A DNA stretch of 64,000 nt from Saccharomycopsis fibuligera x Saccharomycopsis cf. fibuligera (Eukaryota; Ascomycota; Saccharomycetes; Ascoideales; Saccharomycopsidaceae), in assembly GCA_001936135.1 (NCBI GenBank), contig CP012821.1:620001-684000 (forward strand), written 5' to 3'. The position numbers and the translations under genes are program-made. The notes below the pieces were generated by a model. It made no database searches and was not told the DNA's origin. It saw nothing but the letters and a program-made list of their open reading frames with translations. This document shows positions 21,103-31,715 of the stretch, piece after piece (within the stretch, counting starts at the first letter, position 1; the number at the start of each line of letters is the position of its first letter).

Positions 21103-22506
21103 TTAACGATCAACTTCACCAAAAACAAGATCCATAGTACCGATAATAGCCACAGCATCAGCCAAGAAATTGCCTCTAGCAATATGGTCAAAAGCGGCTA
21201 AATGAGCAAAACCAGGACCTCTGATATGACATCTGTATGGTCTTTCACTACCATCACTGACCAAGTAAACTGCTAATTCACCCTTTGGAGCTTCAATAGC
21301 AGAATAAGTGTCACCTTGAGGCACCACATAACCTTTAGTGAAAAGCAAAAAGTGATGAATCAAAGCTTCCATGTCTTCTTTCATTGCGTCTCTTGGAGGT
21401 GGGTTAACTTTCCAATCCTCAACTTTAACTGGACCAGCTGGCATATCATTGATACATTGTTCAATAATTCTTAAAGATTGTCTAAATTCAGCCATTCTGC
21501 ACAAGTAACGATCGTAACAGTCACCATTAAGACCCACTGGAACATCGAAATCCACCAAGTCGTAAGCATCATATGGTTGAGATTTACGAATGTCATATGG
21601 AATACCAGAACCTCTAAGCATGACACCGGTACATGAGTAATTCAAAGCATCTTCAGCAGTCAATACACCAACACCAACAGTTCTTTGTTTCCATATTCTG
21701 TTATCAGTAAGCAATTCTTCAACTTCATCAATTCTGTCACCAAATTGAGTAGCCCACATGTAAATGTCATCTAAAAGACCTTCTGGCAAGTCTTGAGCAA
21801 CACCACCTGGTCTAACGTAAGCAGCGTGCATTCTCGCACCACTGACTCTTTCATAAAATTCCATCAACTTTTCTCTCTCTTCGAAACCCCACAAGAACGG
21901 AGTCAAAGCACCAACATCCATCGCATGGGATAAGACAGACATACAATGATTTTGAATTCTGGTGATTTCTCCGAACAAAGTTCTGATATATTTAGCTCTA
22001 AGTGGCACATCAATGTTGAGTAATTTTTCGGTAGCCACGGCAAAACTTAATTCGTTGGTCATCATTGAACAGTAGTCCAATCTATCAAAGTAAGGCAATG
22101 CTTGCATATAAGTTTTAGACTCAATTAATTTTTCTGTACCTCTATGAAGCAAACCAACATGAGGATCGGATCTGACAATTTCTTCTCCTTGTAACTCCAA
22201 AATCAATCTAAGCACACCGTGAGCAGCTGGATGCTGAGGACCAAAATTGACAGTAAAATGTCTAATCTTGGTGTTTTGAGAAGTGCTGATTCTTGGAGCA
22301 TCACTGTTAACAGTGTTGAAATCTGGTGAAGTAGATTCTTTGAGACTTGTTCTTTGGTAAGTGCCAAGAGCATTATTAACTTCATCAGGGCCTTGTAAGC
22401 CAGCAGCATAATTGAGCTGAGAAGTGCGAGAAAAGGCTCTAGCGGTGGCAATGGTGGTGCTTGGGAAAGAGCGCTTGAAAGCGACACGACGAGCAAGCGA
22501 GAGCAT
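21103..22506 (-). CDS. NDUFS2: NADH:ubiquinone oxidoreductase 49 kDa subunit (complex I)
   Basis: 467 codons, ATG at 22506. The first 30 residues are Arg/Ser/Ala-rich without acids, a matrix targeting sequence. The mature part has [36 protein letters not shown], the [13 protein letters not shown] block and a C-terminal FGEVDR, all hallmarks of the NuoD/49 kDa family that lines the quinone site with the PSST subunit. This gene implies a working proton-pumping complex I and excludes Saccharomyces-type yeasts. It shares a 785-bp promoter region with MIX17, another mitochondrial gene. An ATTGG (CCAAT on the coding strand) lies about 280 bp upstream. Confidence 0.96.
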   Translation of the reverse strand: MLSLARRVAFKRSFPSTTIATARAFSRTSQLNYAAGLQGPDEVNNALGTYQRTSLKESTSPDFNTVNSDAPRISTSQNTKIRHFTVNFGPQHPAAHGVLRLILELQGEEIVRSDPHVGLLHRGTEKLIESKTYMQALPYFDRLDYCSMMTNELSFAVATEKLLNIDVPLRAKYIRTLFGEITRIQNHCMSVLSHAMDVGALTPFLWGFEEREKLMEFYERVSGARMHAAYVRPGGVAQDLPEGLLDDIYMWATQFGDRIDEVEELLTDNRIWKQRTVGVGVLTAEDALNYSCTGVMLRGSGIPYDIRKSQPYDAYDLVDFDVPVGLNGDCYDRYLCRMAEFRQSLRIIEQCINDMPAGPVKVEDWKVNPPPRDAMKEDMEALIHHFLLFTKGYVVPQGDTYSAIEAPKGELAVYLVSDGSERPYRCHIRGPGFAHLAAFDHIARGNFLADAVAIIGTMDLVFGEVDR

Positions 22507-23291
22507 GTTTTGACTGTGTATTGATGTTATGTGATGTGATAATATTAATATGAAATGATGCTATGAGATAATGGTACGGTACGATACTGATACCAATATA
22601 AAATACAACAGCAGAACAGCAGGAAGAACGGAGTGAAAAGGATCGCTTGCTGATGCGTGGAGATAGTGTGTATCCTGAGGAGAGATGGTGGATATTAACA
22701 GTAGCAGCGGTTCTTGATATTGATACCAATATTTTTTTTCTGGTAATTGTCTCAGGCGCTGAATTATAAAAAAGCAGCTGTTCATTGGCTGTTGGCCGGT
22801 TATGTGCCGCTTATGTAATAGGAATACTGCGGGGCTTATAACTATGCTATAGAAACTACGGAGCATTATCAATGTAAAATACTAATTGCTATGTGGACTA
22901 CTCATTTTAATCTGATTTACTGTGATGACTATATAAAGAGCACTACTAGGACTCGCATTGCTGCTTTCACGCATCTTCCTTTGCTGTAAAACAAGCATAT
23001 TCACCCAAGCGCTATAACTATAATATTGATAAGTTATAGTGTGTGTCATTGAGCGTTGTAGTGGTTAAAAGTAATCTGGAATCCTCTGGAACACTCGACC
23101 CCCAAAACAATATCCGGGTAATATAATAACACCTCCACTTAGATCCCGTTTCCTTTTGCCACACAAAAATATATAAAATAGAAATAAAAAATATTCAAAT
23201 CACTTTACCTGAGCCAAGTCTTCTACTGATAAACTAATATCAACAACAACAAAAACCATTCAACCATCTAATACTAATACAAATCCCAACA
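22507..23291. promoter_or_regulatory. divergent complex I / MIX17 promoter with CCAAT box
   Basis: CCAAT on the minus strand at 22784-22788 is a candidate HAP2/3/4/5 site. A (TATA)-like ACTATATAAAG at about 22929-22939 and TATATAAAATAG near 23170 face MIX17. Regulation by HAP is inference from known respiratory genes. Confidence 0.45.
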
Positions 23292-23768
23292 ATGCCTAGA
23301 CAATCCGGAAGACGTCCAGCTGTATCCAGACCAGCCCCAAGAACCTCCCAGGCTCCATCCAGACCAGCCTCCACCGCTGCCTACCCAGCTCAACAACAGC
23401 ACCATGCTCCTCCTCCAGCCGCCACTGCTTCCCAACCTGCTGCTGCTCAATCCAGCCAACCCGGCCTTTTTGCTAACATGGCCAGCACTGCTGCTGGTGT
23501 CGCTGTGGGTTCCACCATCGGTCATACTTTAGGTGCCGGTATCACCTCCATGTTTGGCGGTTCCTCTTCTACTCCTGCTCCTGCTGAAGCTGCCGCTGCT
23601 CCAGTGCAACAATCTTCTGCTATGCAAGATCAGCAAGGTGCTAGAACTTGTGAAGCTGATGCTAGAAGTTTCACCAGATGTTTGGATGAAAACAATGGTA
23701 ACATGCAAATATGCGATTGGTACTTGCAACAATTGAAGTCTTGTCAAGAAGCTGCTCGTCAATACTAA
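23292..23768 (+). CDS. MIX17: Mix17/CHCHD2-CHCHD10 family intermembrane-space protein
   Basis: 158 codons, ATG at 23292. N-terminus is rich in Arg, Ser, Pro and Ala (targeting type), followed by an Ala/Gln/Pro-rich linker, a Gly-rich hydrophobic segment (about 60-95) and a C-terminal CHCH fold. The twin CX9C motifs are exact: CEADARSFTRC and CDWYLQQLKSC. This layout matches yeast Mix17 and human CHCHD2/10, imported and oxidised by Mia40. Human CHCHD10 is linked to cristae organisation. Codons are strongly biased, which suggests high expression. Confidence 0.9.
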   Translation: MPRQSGRRPAVSRPAPRTSQAPSRPASTAAYPAQQQHHAPPPAATASQPAAAQSSQPGLFANMASTAAGVAVGSTIGHTLGAGITSMFGGSSSTPAPAEAAAAPVQQSSAMQDQQGARTCEADARSFTRCLDENNGNMQICDWYLQQLKSCQEAARQY

Positions 23769-23820
23769 GCGATTAAGCAGTTTTATTGATCTAATATTAA
23801 AATATAGCTTCGACTTTTGT

Positions 23821-23842
23821 AAAAAAAAAAAAAAAAAAAAAA
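23821..23842. repeat. A22 tract
   Basis: A homopolymer run of about 22 A starting some 50 bp after the MIX17 stop. Confidence 0.85.
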
Positions 23843-24439
23843 TTAACAGAAGCTACAGTAGCACACTAATACAATAAAAAAAGGATCAAAAAGTTTTTTA
23901 AAAAAAAGTTGTCAAATGAAATTACAAGTACTAACATTCTTTTGTTAAAATAATTGACCATATTCCACTCACCTTTCTCGTCTTTGATATTGACCAGTCT
24001 CCATAAGTATTTTGTAAATAGGTTTTGTTTTCAAAAATATAAATAAACTCGAATGAAAACTAGAATGAATATTTGTCTATTGTGTAGTTATCAATTGAGT
24101 GGATGAGCGAATCAACCGAAATGCTTCCCGAGATCTTGGAAGGACCTCCGGGAAAAGCATTAGAGCTTTACTGTACAACTTAAAAATATTATCCTTGAAC
24201 ACCAGTCATAGTAAGCAACTACAAAAGTGATACAAACAACAAAGCGTGAATTGTTGCAACGGTGTAACATTCAGAATCTCAAGAGGATTTCATATAGAAG
24301 CATTTATCTTATGATAATGCTACAGTGAAAAGATTATAGAACTCGCATATACAAAAAACAGCCACCACTTGACTAAATAGAGGGTGTAGCGCCCTCGTAA
24401 TGTCACTGTCTAGTTAAACTATTTGAGGTTATGAGCGAT

Positions 24440-24810
24440 AGTAAAAACGCAGCTGGCAAGCCAGCATATCTCAACATGGCCCCAAATGAAAACTATTCCA
24501 ATTTCTAGTCTTATTTACTACAATACCACATTAATAAAATAAGTAATAGAGATTTCTTAGTGTGTTGGAGTTATTAACTAAGTTTTGTTTTTTTTTAAAT
24601 GTCGAACTCAGCAGCAAAACAAAGCAAAAGAATAATCATAAACCAAAATATCCTCTATCTTTGTTTCAAATCTGGAAAAATTACAAAATTTCTAACAAAT
24701 ACTATTGAGTTTTCCACTTAACTAAATTTCCCATATAGTTAACAACTAAACTATACTATAATTCTATATATATAAGTATATAAGGTTATATCAATCATCT
24801 ATAGTTAATA
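24440..24810 (-). repeat. diverged dispersed repeat, copy B (LTR-like)
   Basis: The minus strand aligns over 100+ bp with segments near 29800 (minus) and 38431 (plus), sharing a block with GTTGTTAACTATATGGGAAA followed by AAGTGGAAAACT. It also shares CTAGTCTTATTTACTACA on the plus strand with copy A. Ends are not definable and no target-site duplication could be fixed. A decayed solo LTR is the likely origin, by inference. Confidence 0.5.
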
Positions 24811-25707
24811 AATAGGTCTACGTGAAGGAAAAAAATCAGATAGTTTCTTAATATAAGCTTTTTAACGCTAATTTGGTTACAATACTAATAGCGTTTGTAA
24901 AACTTACCGCGAAATAATATGACTTTTGAGCAGTTGAAGTATCTAGTTTCTTACATAAAAAAAGCATCCGGCTTTGAAATTTAATATTATTAAAGTGATA
25001 AAAGGTTAACATCAAAGCTTTTTATCGTTATTTCTGGAAAGAAAGTCAGCCTACAGCCTATAGCCTTAGTTCTGCAGTTTTTTTGTCACCACGAAATTAA
25101 AACAGATGTTTTATTTATAAGAGCATTTGAAACCCGTTTTCTAGAACCTACTCACGAAGATAATCATGTTTACATTCTTTCACCATGATTTCGCACAAAG
25201 CCTGAAATAAGACAATTTGAACTTACTGTTTTCTTTTTATTGAGTGAGTGTCGTTACTCCTTCCAAATTTGTAAAGATTTATACCGTTACTTGTGTAATC
25301 ATTATTAGTATCACTCTCGTTGTAAATTTTTGATGCTTCTGGCTATTGCTTCATCAATGTGTTCCTGCATGATAGACGATGAGTAATCTAAATATATTAG
25401 TGAGTTTGATGAAAGAGTCAGCAATATCAACCAGATAAAAAAATAAAGCAAAAAGGAAAAAAAATCGAAAATAAAAAATTACGGACGGCTCAGGGGTACT
25501 ACGCGCATCGCCATGTCCAAGCGACAGGCGAACAAAAGCGGAAAAACTCAATTGCTCAAAAAGATCAAATCAATAACATCAACTAACTGACGGACTGACT
25601 GACTAACTAATCCTCACGCAATCGCAAGTACAAGCATCACTACATACAATTATATCATAGCACCTAATGAACCTGTGACTGCTTACTAATCTACTTACTT
25701 ACCAATC

Positions 25708-27801
25708 ATGATTAGAGATAGAAAGCTCACTTTGGATGAGCTCTATAATGAACTAAAACAGCAATATGAGCCTGAGAAGACAGCAACGGCCACAACAAGA
25801 AGTCCCACTACTAGCACTCGTATATTATCATCGTCAGAATCGCCACCCCAAAGAAGAATTCCTGTTTTATGTTCCGATTCCAATCACGATGAACCAATAG
25901 TGCAACGTTCATCATCAAAACAGCAGCAGCAAAGTGTAAACCAACCGCTACGATCATCACCATCTGCACAACATCTTCATAATCAGAAACAACAACTACA
26001 GACACATAATTCTCACTTTATGAACAAACCTACGGTGGATGAAGATGGAGATATTGATATGAGTGCTCCTACATATGAAGATATTAGTGTCATCACCAAC
26101 TATGTCAACCAAGGTAGAGAAAACCCTTATTTTTATGGTGATAATCATCCTGATCAAAACGATGCATATCTTACAAATACTACAAAACTAGCACCACCGC
26201 TCACTATGAAAAGCAATAGTTTACTTGACTCAATTTATGCTAGTGATAATGAAGATGATGAACCTACAAGTAGTCATACTACCGCAGCCACGACAGGTAG
26301 TCGCAAGAAGTCACAAATCACTACTCAAGAAGTTCCTATTGACGAGTCCAAACTTGTTCCCCTACCCAAACTACCAATCGAAATATACTTAGTAGTTGAC
26401 ACCAATTTCCTTTTAGCAAATTTACAATTTCTTGATAATATTGTCAAATTAGCAATTCGATATCATTATATTATCATTATTCCAACTATGGTTATTCATG
26501 AGTTAGACTCTTTAAAAGCCTCTAGTCGACCAGTAACCAGCAATCAAGACACCTCTTTTTCCAAAAGCAATAGTAATTTAACAGTTGGAAAACTTGCTAG
26601 AAGTGCAAATAATTGGATTTATAAACAATTAGCCGAATGTAATCCATATGTTAAAGGCCAACTGTCAAAAGAAACTATTGAGAAAGATCTTGAACAAGAT
26701 GACGCAATCCATGATTGTTGTCTATTTTTTAGAAATGTTGCTAAGGGGTTAGTGGTGCTTTTATCTAATGATACAAACTTATGTATTAAAGCGTTAAAGG
26801 ACAAAGTGTTAACTGTTACGTTTCAAGAAGGTTTGTCTTCTAAAGTGGCAGCTAAAATGATTTATAATGAAGCCAAGGCAAGATCAGAAGCACAAGGACT
26901 AGATAGTAAAGAGATTAGTACCACAGATATCAACAGTGGGCATAATCATTATAGGCACAGTTATGACGAACTTAATAATAACGTAACTTACAGTCATCAT
27001 TATCATAATACAGTTACGGATGCTGATAGTGATACAATTTCAGCAGATTATCAAGTGAGCAACCCTAATCAAATACAAACTAGAGTTGCAACCACAATTA
27101 AGCCTGAATTTAACTTAGACGCAATTCCAGATCCAAACCCGAACCCTTACGTCAACTTAGATCCTCCAGAATTATACAGTAAACTATTTAACGAAGTTTC
27201 CAACATGACAATCTCTCTTTTCAAACAATTTCTTCGATCCCTAGTTAATTCTGGAAATGATGATCCAAATCATGCAACTGCAATCATGCATCAATTAGCT
27301 AATAGGGGGCTTCCAGAATTCTTACTTTTGATTAAGCAATTTTGGGTGCAATGGAAGCTCCTGCTGATACTAGGCACAAAACTGAATATCTCAAAAACAA
27401 ATGCGATGGCCAGTAACATCAACTCCGAACAACGTAACATACTTGGAAATTTTGGTGCAAATTGTGTACAATTGTACAGTAGGCCAACTCAACCACAAGT
27501 CAAACTATTCCAACTTATTGAAAAAGGTGCCACCACAACTAATGATTCCGATTTAGATGATGAAGATAGCAATACCACTGCCACTCCATGGAAAATCGCT
27601 CAATCAAGAGAGTACTTAATCAATAGCAAGCCAACAAATTTATATCATTTGAAAAAATTCATCAAATTTTGGAGCACTATTATTGTTAAATTTGTTATTG
27701 CTATACAGGGAAATGAAAGCGAAATTTTTGTAGTTTGCCAAAATTTGGGGTATTGGAATGACGTGGTGGAATTTCAAGTTTCTAAAGATATTAGGATTTA
27801 A
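25708..27801 (+). CDS. SWT1: Swt1-type PIN-domain endoribonuclease
   Basis: 697 codons, ATG at 25708. Residues 1-220 are disordered (Ser/Thr/Gln/Asn-rich). The PIN domain spans about 225-375 and has the acidic metal-site residues: VVDTNFLL, IHELDSLK, QDDAIHDC and LSNDTNLC. The C-terminal part holds a helical region with LFKQFLRSL and the final 80 residues resembling the Swt1 C-terminus. Swt1 associates with nuclear pores and cleaves unspliced or faulty transcripts. Longer than the 458-residue yeast protein, mainly through low-complexity insertions. Confidence 0.82.
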   Translation: MIRDRKLTLDELYNELKQQYEPEKTATATTRSPTTSTRILSSSESPPQRRIPVLCSDSNHDEPIVQRSSSKQQQQSVNQPLRSSPSAQHLHNQKQQLQTHNSHFMNKPTVDEDGDIDMSAPTYEDISVITNYVNQGRENPYFYGDNHPDQNDAYLTNTTKLAPPLTMKSNSLLDSIYASDNEDDEPTSSHTTAATTGSRKKSQITTQEVPIDESKLVPLPKLPIEIYLVVDTNFLLANLQFLDNIVKLAIRYHYIIIIPTMVIHELDSLKASSRPVTSNQDTSFSKSNSNLTVGKLARSANNWIYKQLAECNPYVKGQLSKETIEKDLEQDDAIHDCCLFFRNVAKGLVVLLSNDTNLCIKALKDKVLTVTFQEGLSSKVAAKMIYNEAKARSEAQGLDSKEISTTDINSGHNHYRHSYDELNNNVTYSHHYHNTVTDADSDTISADYQVSNPNQIQTRVATTIKPEFNLDAIPDPNPNPYVNLDPPELYSKLFNEVSNMTISLFKQFLRSLVNSGNDDPNHATAIMHQLANRGLPEFLLLIKQFWVQWKLLLILGTKLNISKTNAMASNINSEQRNILGNFGANCVQLYSRPTQPQVKLFQLIEKGATTTNDSDLDDEDSNTTATPWKIAQSREYLINSKPTNLYHLKKFIKFWSTIIVKFVIAIQGNESEIFVVCQNLGYWNDVVEFQVSKDIRI

Positions 27802-28295
27802 ATATAGGAGTTTTGAAAAAAGACATGTCCTAGTTTACATGTCCTAGTTTAAATAACTACAATTTGAAAACATTTTGGTCAACAATAAGCCAAGATTATG
27901 TATCGTTTTTTTCCTAAGTTTTGGAGCGCGGTGCTGCTTGTGTTGCTTTGTTTCCATGAGGTATGTACGATTTGAGGAATGAAAAATAAGTACTTTTGAT
28001 TGCAATCTGGAACTAAAAAAAAAGAAAACTCAAGGAAGAGCATGATGTGCGCGAATTTTATTTGCATGTGAGCATTGAGAAAAAAAAAAGTATCACTAAT
28101 CGTTTGACTTTGGTTTTGGTTTGGTTTGATTTTGTAGTACGTCGCTGACGTAGTTCTAATTATTCATCATTTATCACTAATGTAAACCAGCCATTTAAAT
28201 TTGATCTTTTGCTCGACTTTCGTTTGAATAATTGATCATGCTTAATTGCTGGTTTGTTGTTGAGTTTATTTTTCATCATTCAGCAAATCAGTACA
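27802..28295. other. SWT1 3' flank
   Basis: A 14-bp direct duplication (ACATGTCCTAGTTT twice, 27823-27850) follows the SWT1 stop. The rest is AT-rich with no gene. Confidence 0.6.
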
Positions 28296-28500
28296 ATGTT
28301 GCCGTTGCCGTTACTAAGTCAATGTACCCTTAAAAAACTAGGAAAGTTAAGAAACTTGGGTAATTCCAAACGGATGATTAAACTAATGAAATACATGAAC
28401 CTTGTGGAAAGAAAATTAGTATGTATACAAAATGGCAGCATCAAAACTACTAAGCGTATTTATCTATATAATCAATAACTTTGATTTCCAGCTACGCTGA
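28296..28500 (+). CDS. possible small spliced basic protein
   Basis: An ATG at 28296 opens a 60-codon frame (unspliced stop at 28478). Within it is a full set of splice signals: donor GTATGT at 28419, a CTACTAAG branch-like site at 28447-28454 and acceptor CAG at 28491. Splicing joins 28296-28418 to 28492-28500 and gives 43 residues, rich in Leu and Lys, starting MLPLPLLSQC. I recognise no family. Chance is a real possibility; the case rests on the splice signals being complete and well spaced. Confidence 0.25.
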
Positions 28501-29131
28501 ACTAGTATGCAACATGATATGATAAGTCCACCCTATTCTCTTTCCTGAGTCTTGTTATTTCTATTCTTTCACTCTTACTTCTATTCTATTCTATGCTACT
28601 AGGCTGACCTTTTGAATGTTTATTAGCTTCTTTTTCGGATATGTTGATTCTTGTACCATTTTATTTCCTAAAGTTGGATATCTAACCAGGAGTAATCACT
28701 TTTCTATTTAGTTTATATAATTAAAACAACATTGCTTGGTCACCTATTGACACACCAGCCTTAAAATCTTTGAGTATATGTTCTTGCATACATACAATTA
28801 TAACTAAATCTATATTCCCACGGGCACATAGAAAGATGGTCAATCGCCTCGAAGTACTATTCCCCAAGAAAAGTAAAGAAGCCTCAAACGAGTAAATAAA
28901 CAAACCACAAAAGCGCCAAAAAAAGGTGTAATGTTGACTACATGTAGCTTTTTATATTTTTATCAACTGAGGCGGTGTTAACTTTGGAAGGCAAAATAGA
29001 TTTACAAGTTTCTCAGAAGAAAGAAAAAAAAAGATTACCAACACTGATATTGAAAACAGGGAGGAAAAAATACTAAATTTTGATGTAAAAGAAAAGAATT
29101 GCAACAAAGGTTAAAAATAAAAGTAAAAAAA
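28501..29131. other. intergenic before tRNA-Tyr
   Basis: AT-rich, no gene recognised. A T7 run read on the minus strand (29124-29130) is the likely pol III terminator of the tRNA. Confidence 0.5.
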
Positions 29132-29219
29132 TCTCTCGGGGGTGATTCGAACACCCGATATCCAGATTAATGTTTTGCAATTACAGTCTGGCGCCTTAAA
29201 CCAACTTGGCCACCGAGAG
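29132..29219 (-). tRNA. tRNA-Tyr(GTA) with 13-nt intron
   Basis: Minus strand: acceptor stem CTCTCGG/CCGAGAG, D-arm with AGTTGGTTTAAGGC, anticodon stem CCAGA/TCTGG around CTGTAA, T-arm ending GTTCGAATC-type. The anticodon GTA is followed by A and a 13-nt intron before ATCTGG, the usual intron position. Sequence is close to S. cerevisiae tRNA-Tyr, which also has an intron. Total 88 nt including the discriminator A. Confidence 0.95.
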
Positions 29220-29963
29220 GAAATCTGTTTTTCTTTTGATTTAAATTTTAATACCCTAAAGAAATACTTCAACTTCAGTAGTTAATTAAGGTCACTGAAT
29301 ATGACCCTAGCATTTTTCCAGAATGCTAGACAAGCAAATATTTCAACACCCAGGCTGTTTCGAGAATATCCACGTATTTCACCTTAGTGTCAAAAAGTAC
29401 AAATTCCAAGGTGAGGAATATGTTTGGTGTTCTGAAGATTTGACACATAAAAGACATAAACAATGTTCGCTTGAGGACGTTACTAACAAATGGGGAATTG
29501 TTTAATCAAATAAACTGCAGCACATACCTTATGGAAAAAACTACATATGGAGAAAGAAATGAGCTGGGACAATCTCATCTTCCCCTCCAGTGATACCTTA
29601 TAATTAATCCAGATCGACAGCCACCTAATATTCCAGAAGAAGTACTCTCAGCCTACAGCACGAAAAGGACTTCAATTGGAAAACCTTTCCGATTTCTAGT
29701 CTAATTTACAACATCAGCGCACCAATGAATTAGATAACACTGTTATCTTAGTGAGTGGAAGATGGTATTGAAGTGTGATCATTTCTTTTGCCTGTCGATA
29801 TCAACAACAAAATTACTCAGTTACAACACTTACGGACTTTTCACTTATATAAGTTTTCCCTATATGGTAAAAATTGAACTGTACTGTATATGCTATATAG
29901 ATAAGTTCATAAAATTCTCTGTTCTATCATTTATATGTTGTCAATAAACTGGCCTTCTGGTTG

Positions 29964-29994
<31 letters not shown>

Positions 29995-30399
29995 AAAAGC
30001 CGGAACATTGAAAATATTCATGTGTTATAAAATAAGATGCTATTGGTATTACGACAAATAGCAGTGTATGATTTTTACCCACTAAAAATCCAAGTTGTTA
30101 ATAGCAAAGCACAATTGAAAATATTGATAGAAAATTAAAATAACAATTTTTTTGTATCCCTTTGCAGTTTTTTAGAAAGTGTTTTGTTCAGTTTATTTGA
30201 AAATAAAATAATTATTTATATATTTTAAGACAAAAAATTCTTATTTTTGAAGGCATGACGTAACTTGCTACAGCTCCGAGTTGATACCTACATATATCTA
30301 AGCATTTTCCTTGAAACTTACAAATAATAAATGAATATGTAATTTTTTGAAATCCTTTGAAAAATTTATGTCACAATGTGAGATAATATTATAATAGTT
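29220..30399. other. intergenic with repeat copy A
   Basis: Holds a 60-codon ATG frame at 29323-29505 that I cannot assign, repeat copy A at about 29580-29945, an A29 run at 29964-29992, then AT-rich DNA to the small frame at 30400. Confidence 0.45.
29580..29945 (-). repeat. diverged dispersed repeat, copy A (LTR-like)
   Basis: The minus strand contains TTACCATATAGGGAAAACTT and ATATAAGTGAAAAGTCCGTA, which align closely with the plus strand at 38500-38545 and more loosely with copy B. It begins about 360 bp from tRNA-Tyr, a placement typical of yeast LTR elements near pol III genes. Internal element genes are absent. Confidence 0.6.
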
Positions 30400-30687
30400 T
30401 CACTCTTTTTCTCCAAACGCATCCCATATATTTATTTTTGCTTTACGTTGACAGGTCGGACAAATATTTTTGGTACATTTGGTACCTCCAAAACTAACCT
30501 TTGTATCACTTTTCGAGGAGTAGCACGTATTGATAATATGGCCATTGAGGAGAGATTGATTTGTAGCTAGCACCGTTCTCGGGTTTGAGTCGTCATATAT
30601 ACCTTTACACAAAGAATATATTTACGTTATAATAATTCATTACTTTATTTCATACTTACACATTAGCAGCGACAGCACCACAATCAT
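30400..30687 (-). CDS. possible small spliced Cys-containing protein
   Basis: Exons 30660-30687 and 30400-30602 join in frame to 76 residues across a 57-nt intron with donor GTAAGT, a TATAAC branch-like site and acceptor AAG. The product starts MIVVLSLLMCIYDD and has a C-terminal KCTKNICPTC, a possible metal or disulfide motif. The ATG is only about 20 bp past the MDH1 stop on the same strand, which argues against an independent gene. The branch site is weak and I know no family match. Confidence 0.25.
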
Positions 30688-30707
30688 ATATATCTAATGA
30701 TCCGAAA

Positions 30708-31715
30708 TTATTTAGAAGTTTGAGCAACAAAGTTGACACCCTTTTCAATGTTCTTTTTCAAGGTTTCTTTAGCAGCAGCAATCAATTCATCTTCAGCATC
30801 AGTGGTTTCACCAATACCGTGGTATTCCTTGATACCCTCTGGACCCAAAGTCACTGGAGTACTGAAGAATTTGACACCTTCTTTAGCAAAAACTGGATTT
30901 TCAACGTAAGAGTTTTCAACAACATCAGCTTCGCCAGAAAGACCATTAAGGACAGAAGCAGCGAATCTAGCACCAGCTTGAGCCATGGACAAAGTAGCAG
31001 AACCAGCACCGTTTTTGGCCTTGACAACTTCATCACCGCCAAATTGGATTCTGTTAATCAAAGCATCTAATTTGTCCTTTGGCAAAGATTTGTGAGTGGT
31101 TTGAGAAATCAATGGAACGATAGTGACACCAGAGTGACCGCCAACAACATTAACTCTCTCTTGAGTTGGGTTAGTACCAGCAACCTCAGAAATAAATCTG
31201 CTGGCTCTAAGAATATCCAAAGTAGTGACACCGAACAATTTCTTTGGGTTGTAGACTCCCTTCTTTTGCAAAACTTCAGCAACAATTGGAACAGTAGAGT
31301 TGACTGGGTTAGAAATGATCAAAAGAGCAGCATTTGGAGAGTGTTCAGCAGCAGCAGCAGCCAAATCTCTAACGATAGAAGCATTTGTGTTGAACAAGTC
31401 ATCTCTAGTCATACCTGGCTTTCTTGGAACACCGGCTGGGATAACGACAACATCAGCGCCTTTAAGAGCTTGAGCCAAACCCTCATTTTCTGGAGAGTAA
31501 CCTTTGACAACACTGTTGGTTGGAACATGGGAAACATCAGCAGCGACACCTGGAGCTCCACGCAAGTCATAAAGGGCCAAATCGGTGACCTTGTGGTTAA
31601 GCTTCAAAAGAAGAGACAATGGTTGACCGATACCACCACCAGCACCAAGGACAGAGACCTTGTAGTTAGCAGCAGCGGTAGAAGAAAAAGCACGACGGGC
31701 AACTCTGGAGAACAT
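30708..31715 (-). CDS. MDH1: mitochondrial malate dehydrogenase
   Basis: 335 codons from the ATG at 31715; the frame is open upstream but has no better start, and [13 protein letters not shown] is a classic matrix presequence. The Rossmann motif is GAGGGIGQP. Substrate-binding arginines lie in GVPRKPGM and TNASIVRDL, and the catalytic His in VVGGHSG. The enzyme converts malate to oxaloacetate with NAD+ in the citric acid cycle. Codon use is highly biased. A CCAAT on the plus strand at 31917-31921 lies about 200 bp upstream of the start. Confidence 0.97.
   Translation of the reverse strand: MFSRVARRAFSSTAAANYKVSVLGAGGGIGQPLSLLLKLNHKVTDLALYDLRGAPGVAADVSHVPTNSVVKGYSPENEGLAQALKGADVVVIPAGVPRKPGMTRDDLFNTNASIVRDLAAAAAEHSPNAALLIISNPVNSTVPIVAEVLQKKGVYNPKKLFGVTTLDILRASRFISEVAGTNPTQERVNVVGGHSGVTIVPLISQTTHKSLPKDKLDALINRIQFGGDEVVKAKNGAGSATLSMAQAGARFAASVLNGLSGEADVVENSYVENPVFAKEGVKFFSTPVTLGPEGIKEYHGIGETTDAEDELIAAAKETLKKNIEKGVNFVAQTSK

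Larger units (their letters stand above)
23769..25707. other. long intergenic, MIX17 to SWT1
   Basis: About 1.9 kb without a gene. It holds a diverged repeat copy at about 24440-24810, a short GC-rich hairpin (GAGGGTG-TAG-CGCCCTC) at about 24381-24397, and AT-rich DNA elsewhere. From about 25560 to 25707 it is the SWT1 promoter/leader. Confidence 0.5.

Noticed and set aside
24381-24397. GC-rich hairpin GAGGGTG-TAG-CGCCCTC
   Set aside because: Short, single copy in the window, no context to assign a role.
24563-24810. LTR start at TGTTGG in repeat copy B
   Set aside because: Copies A and B stay similar upstream of this point, so it is not a shared end; no target-site duplication.
29323-29505. 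60-codon ATG frame between tRNA-Tyr and repeat copy A
   Set aside because: Too short and unassigned; not part of the repeat core. Could be chance or an element relic.
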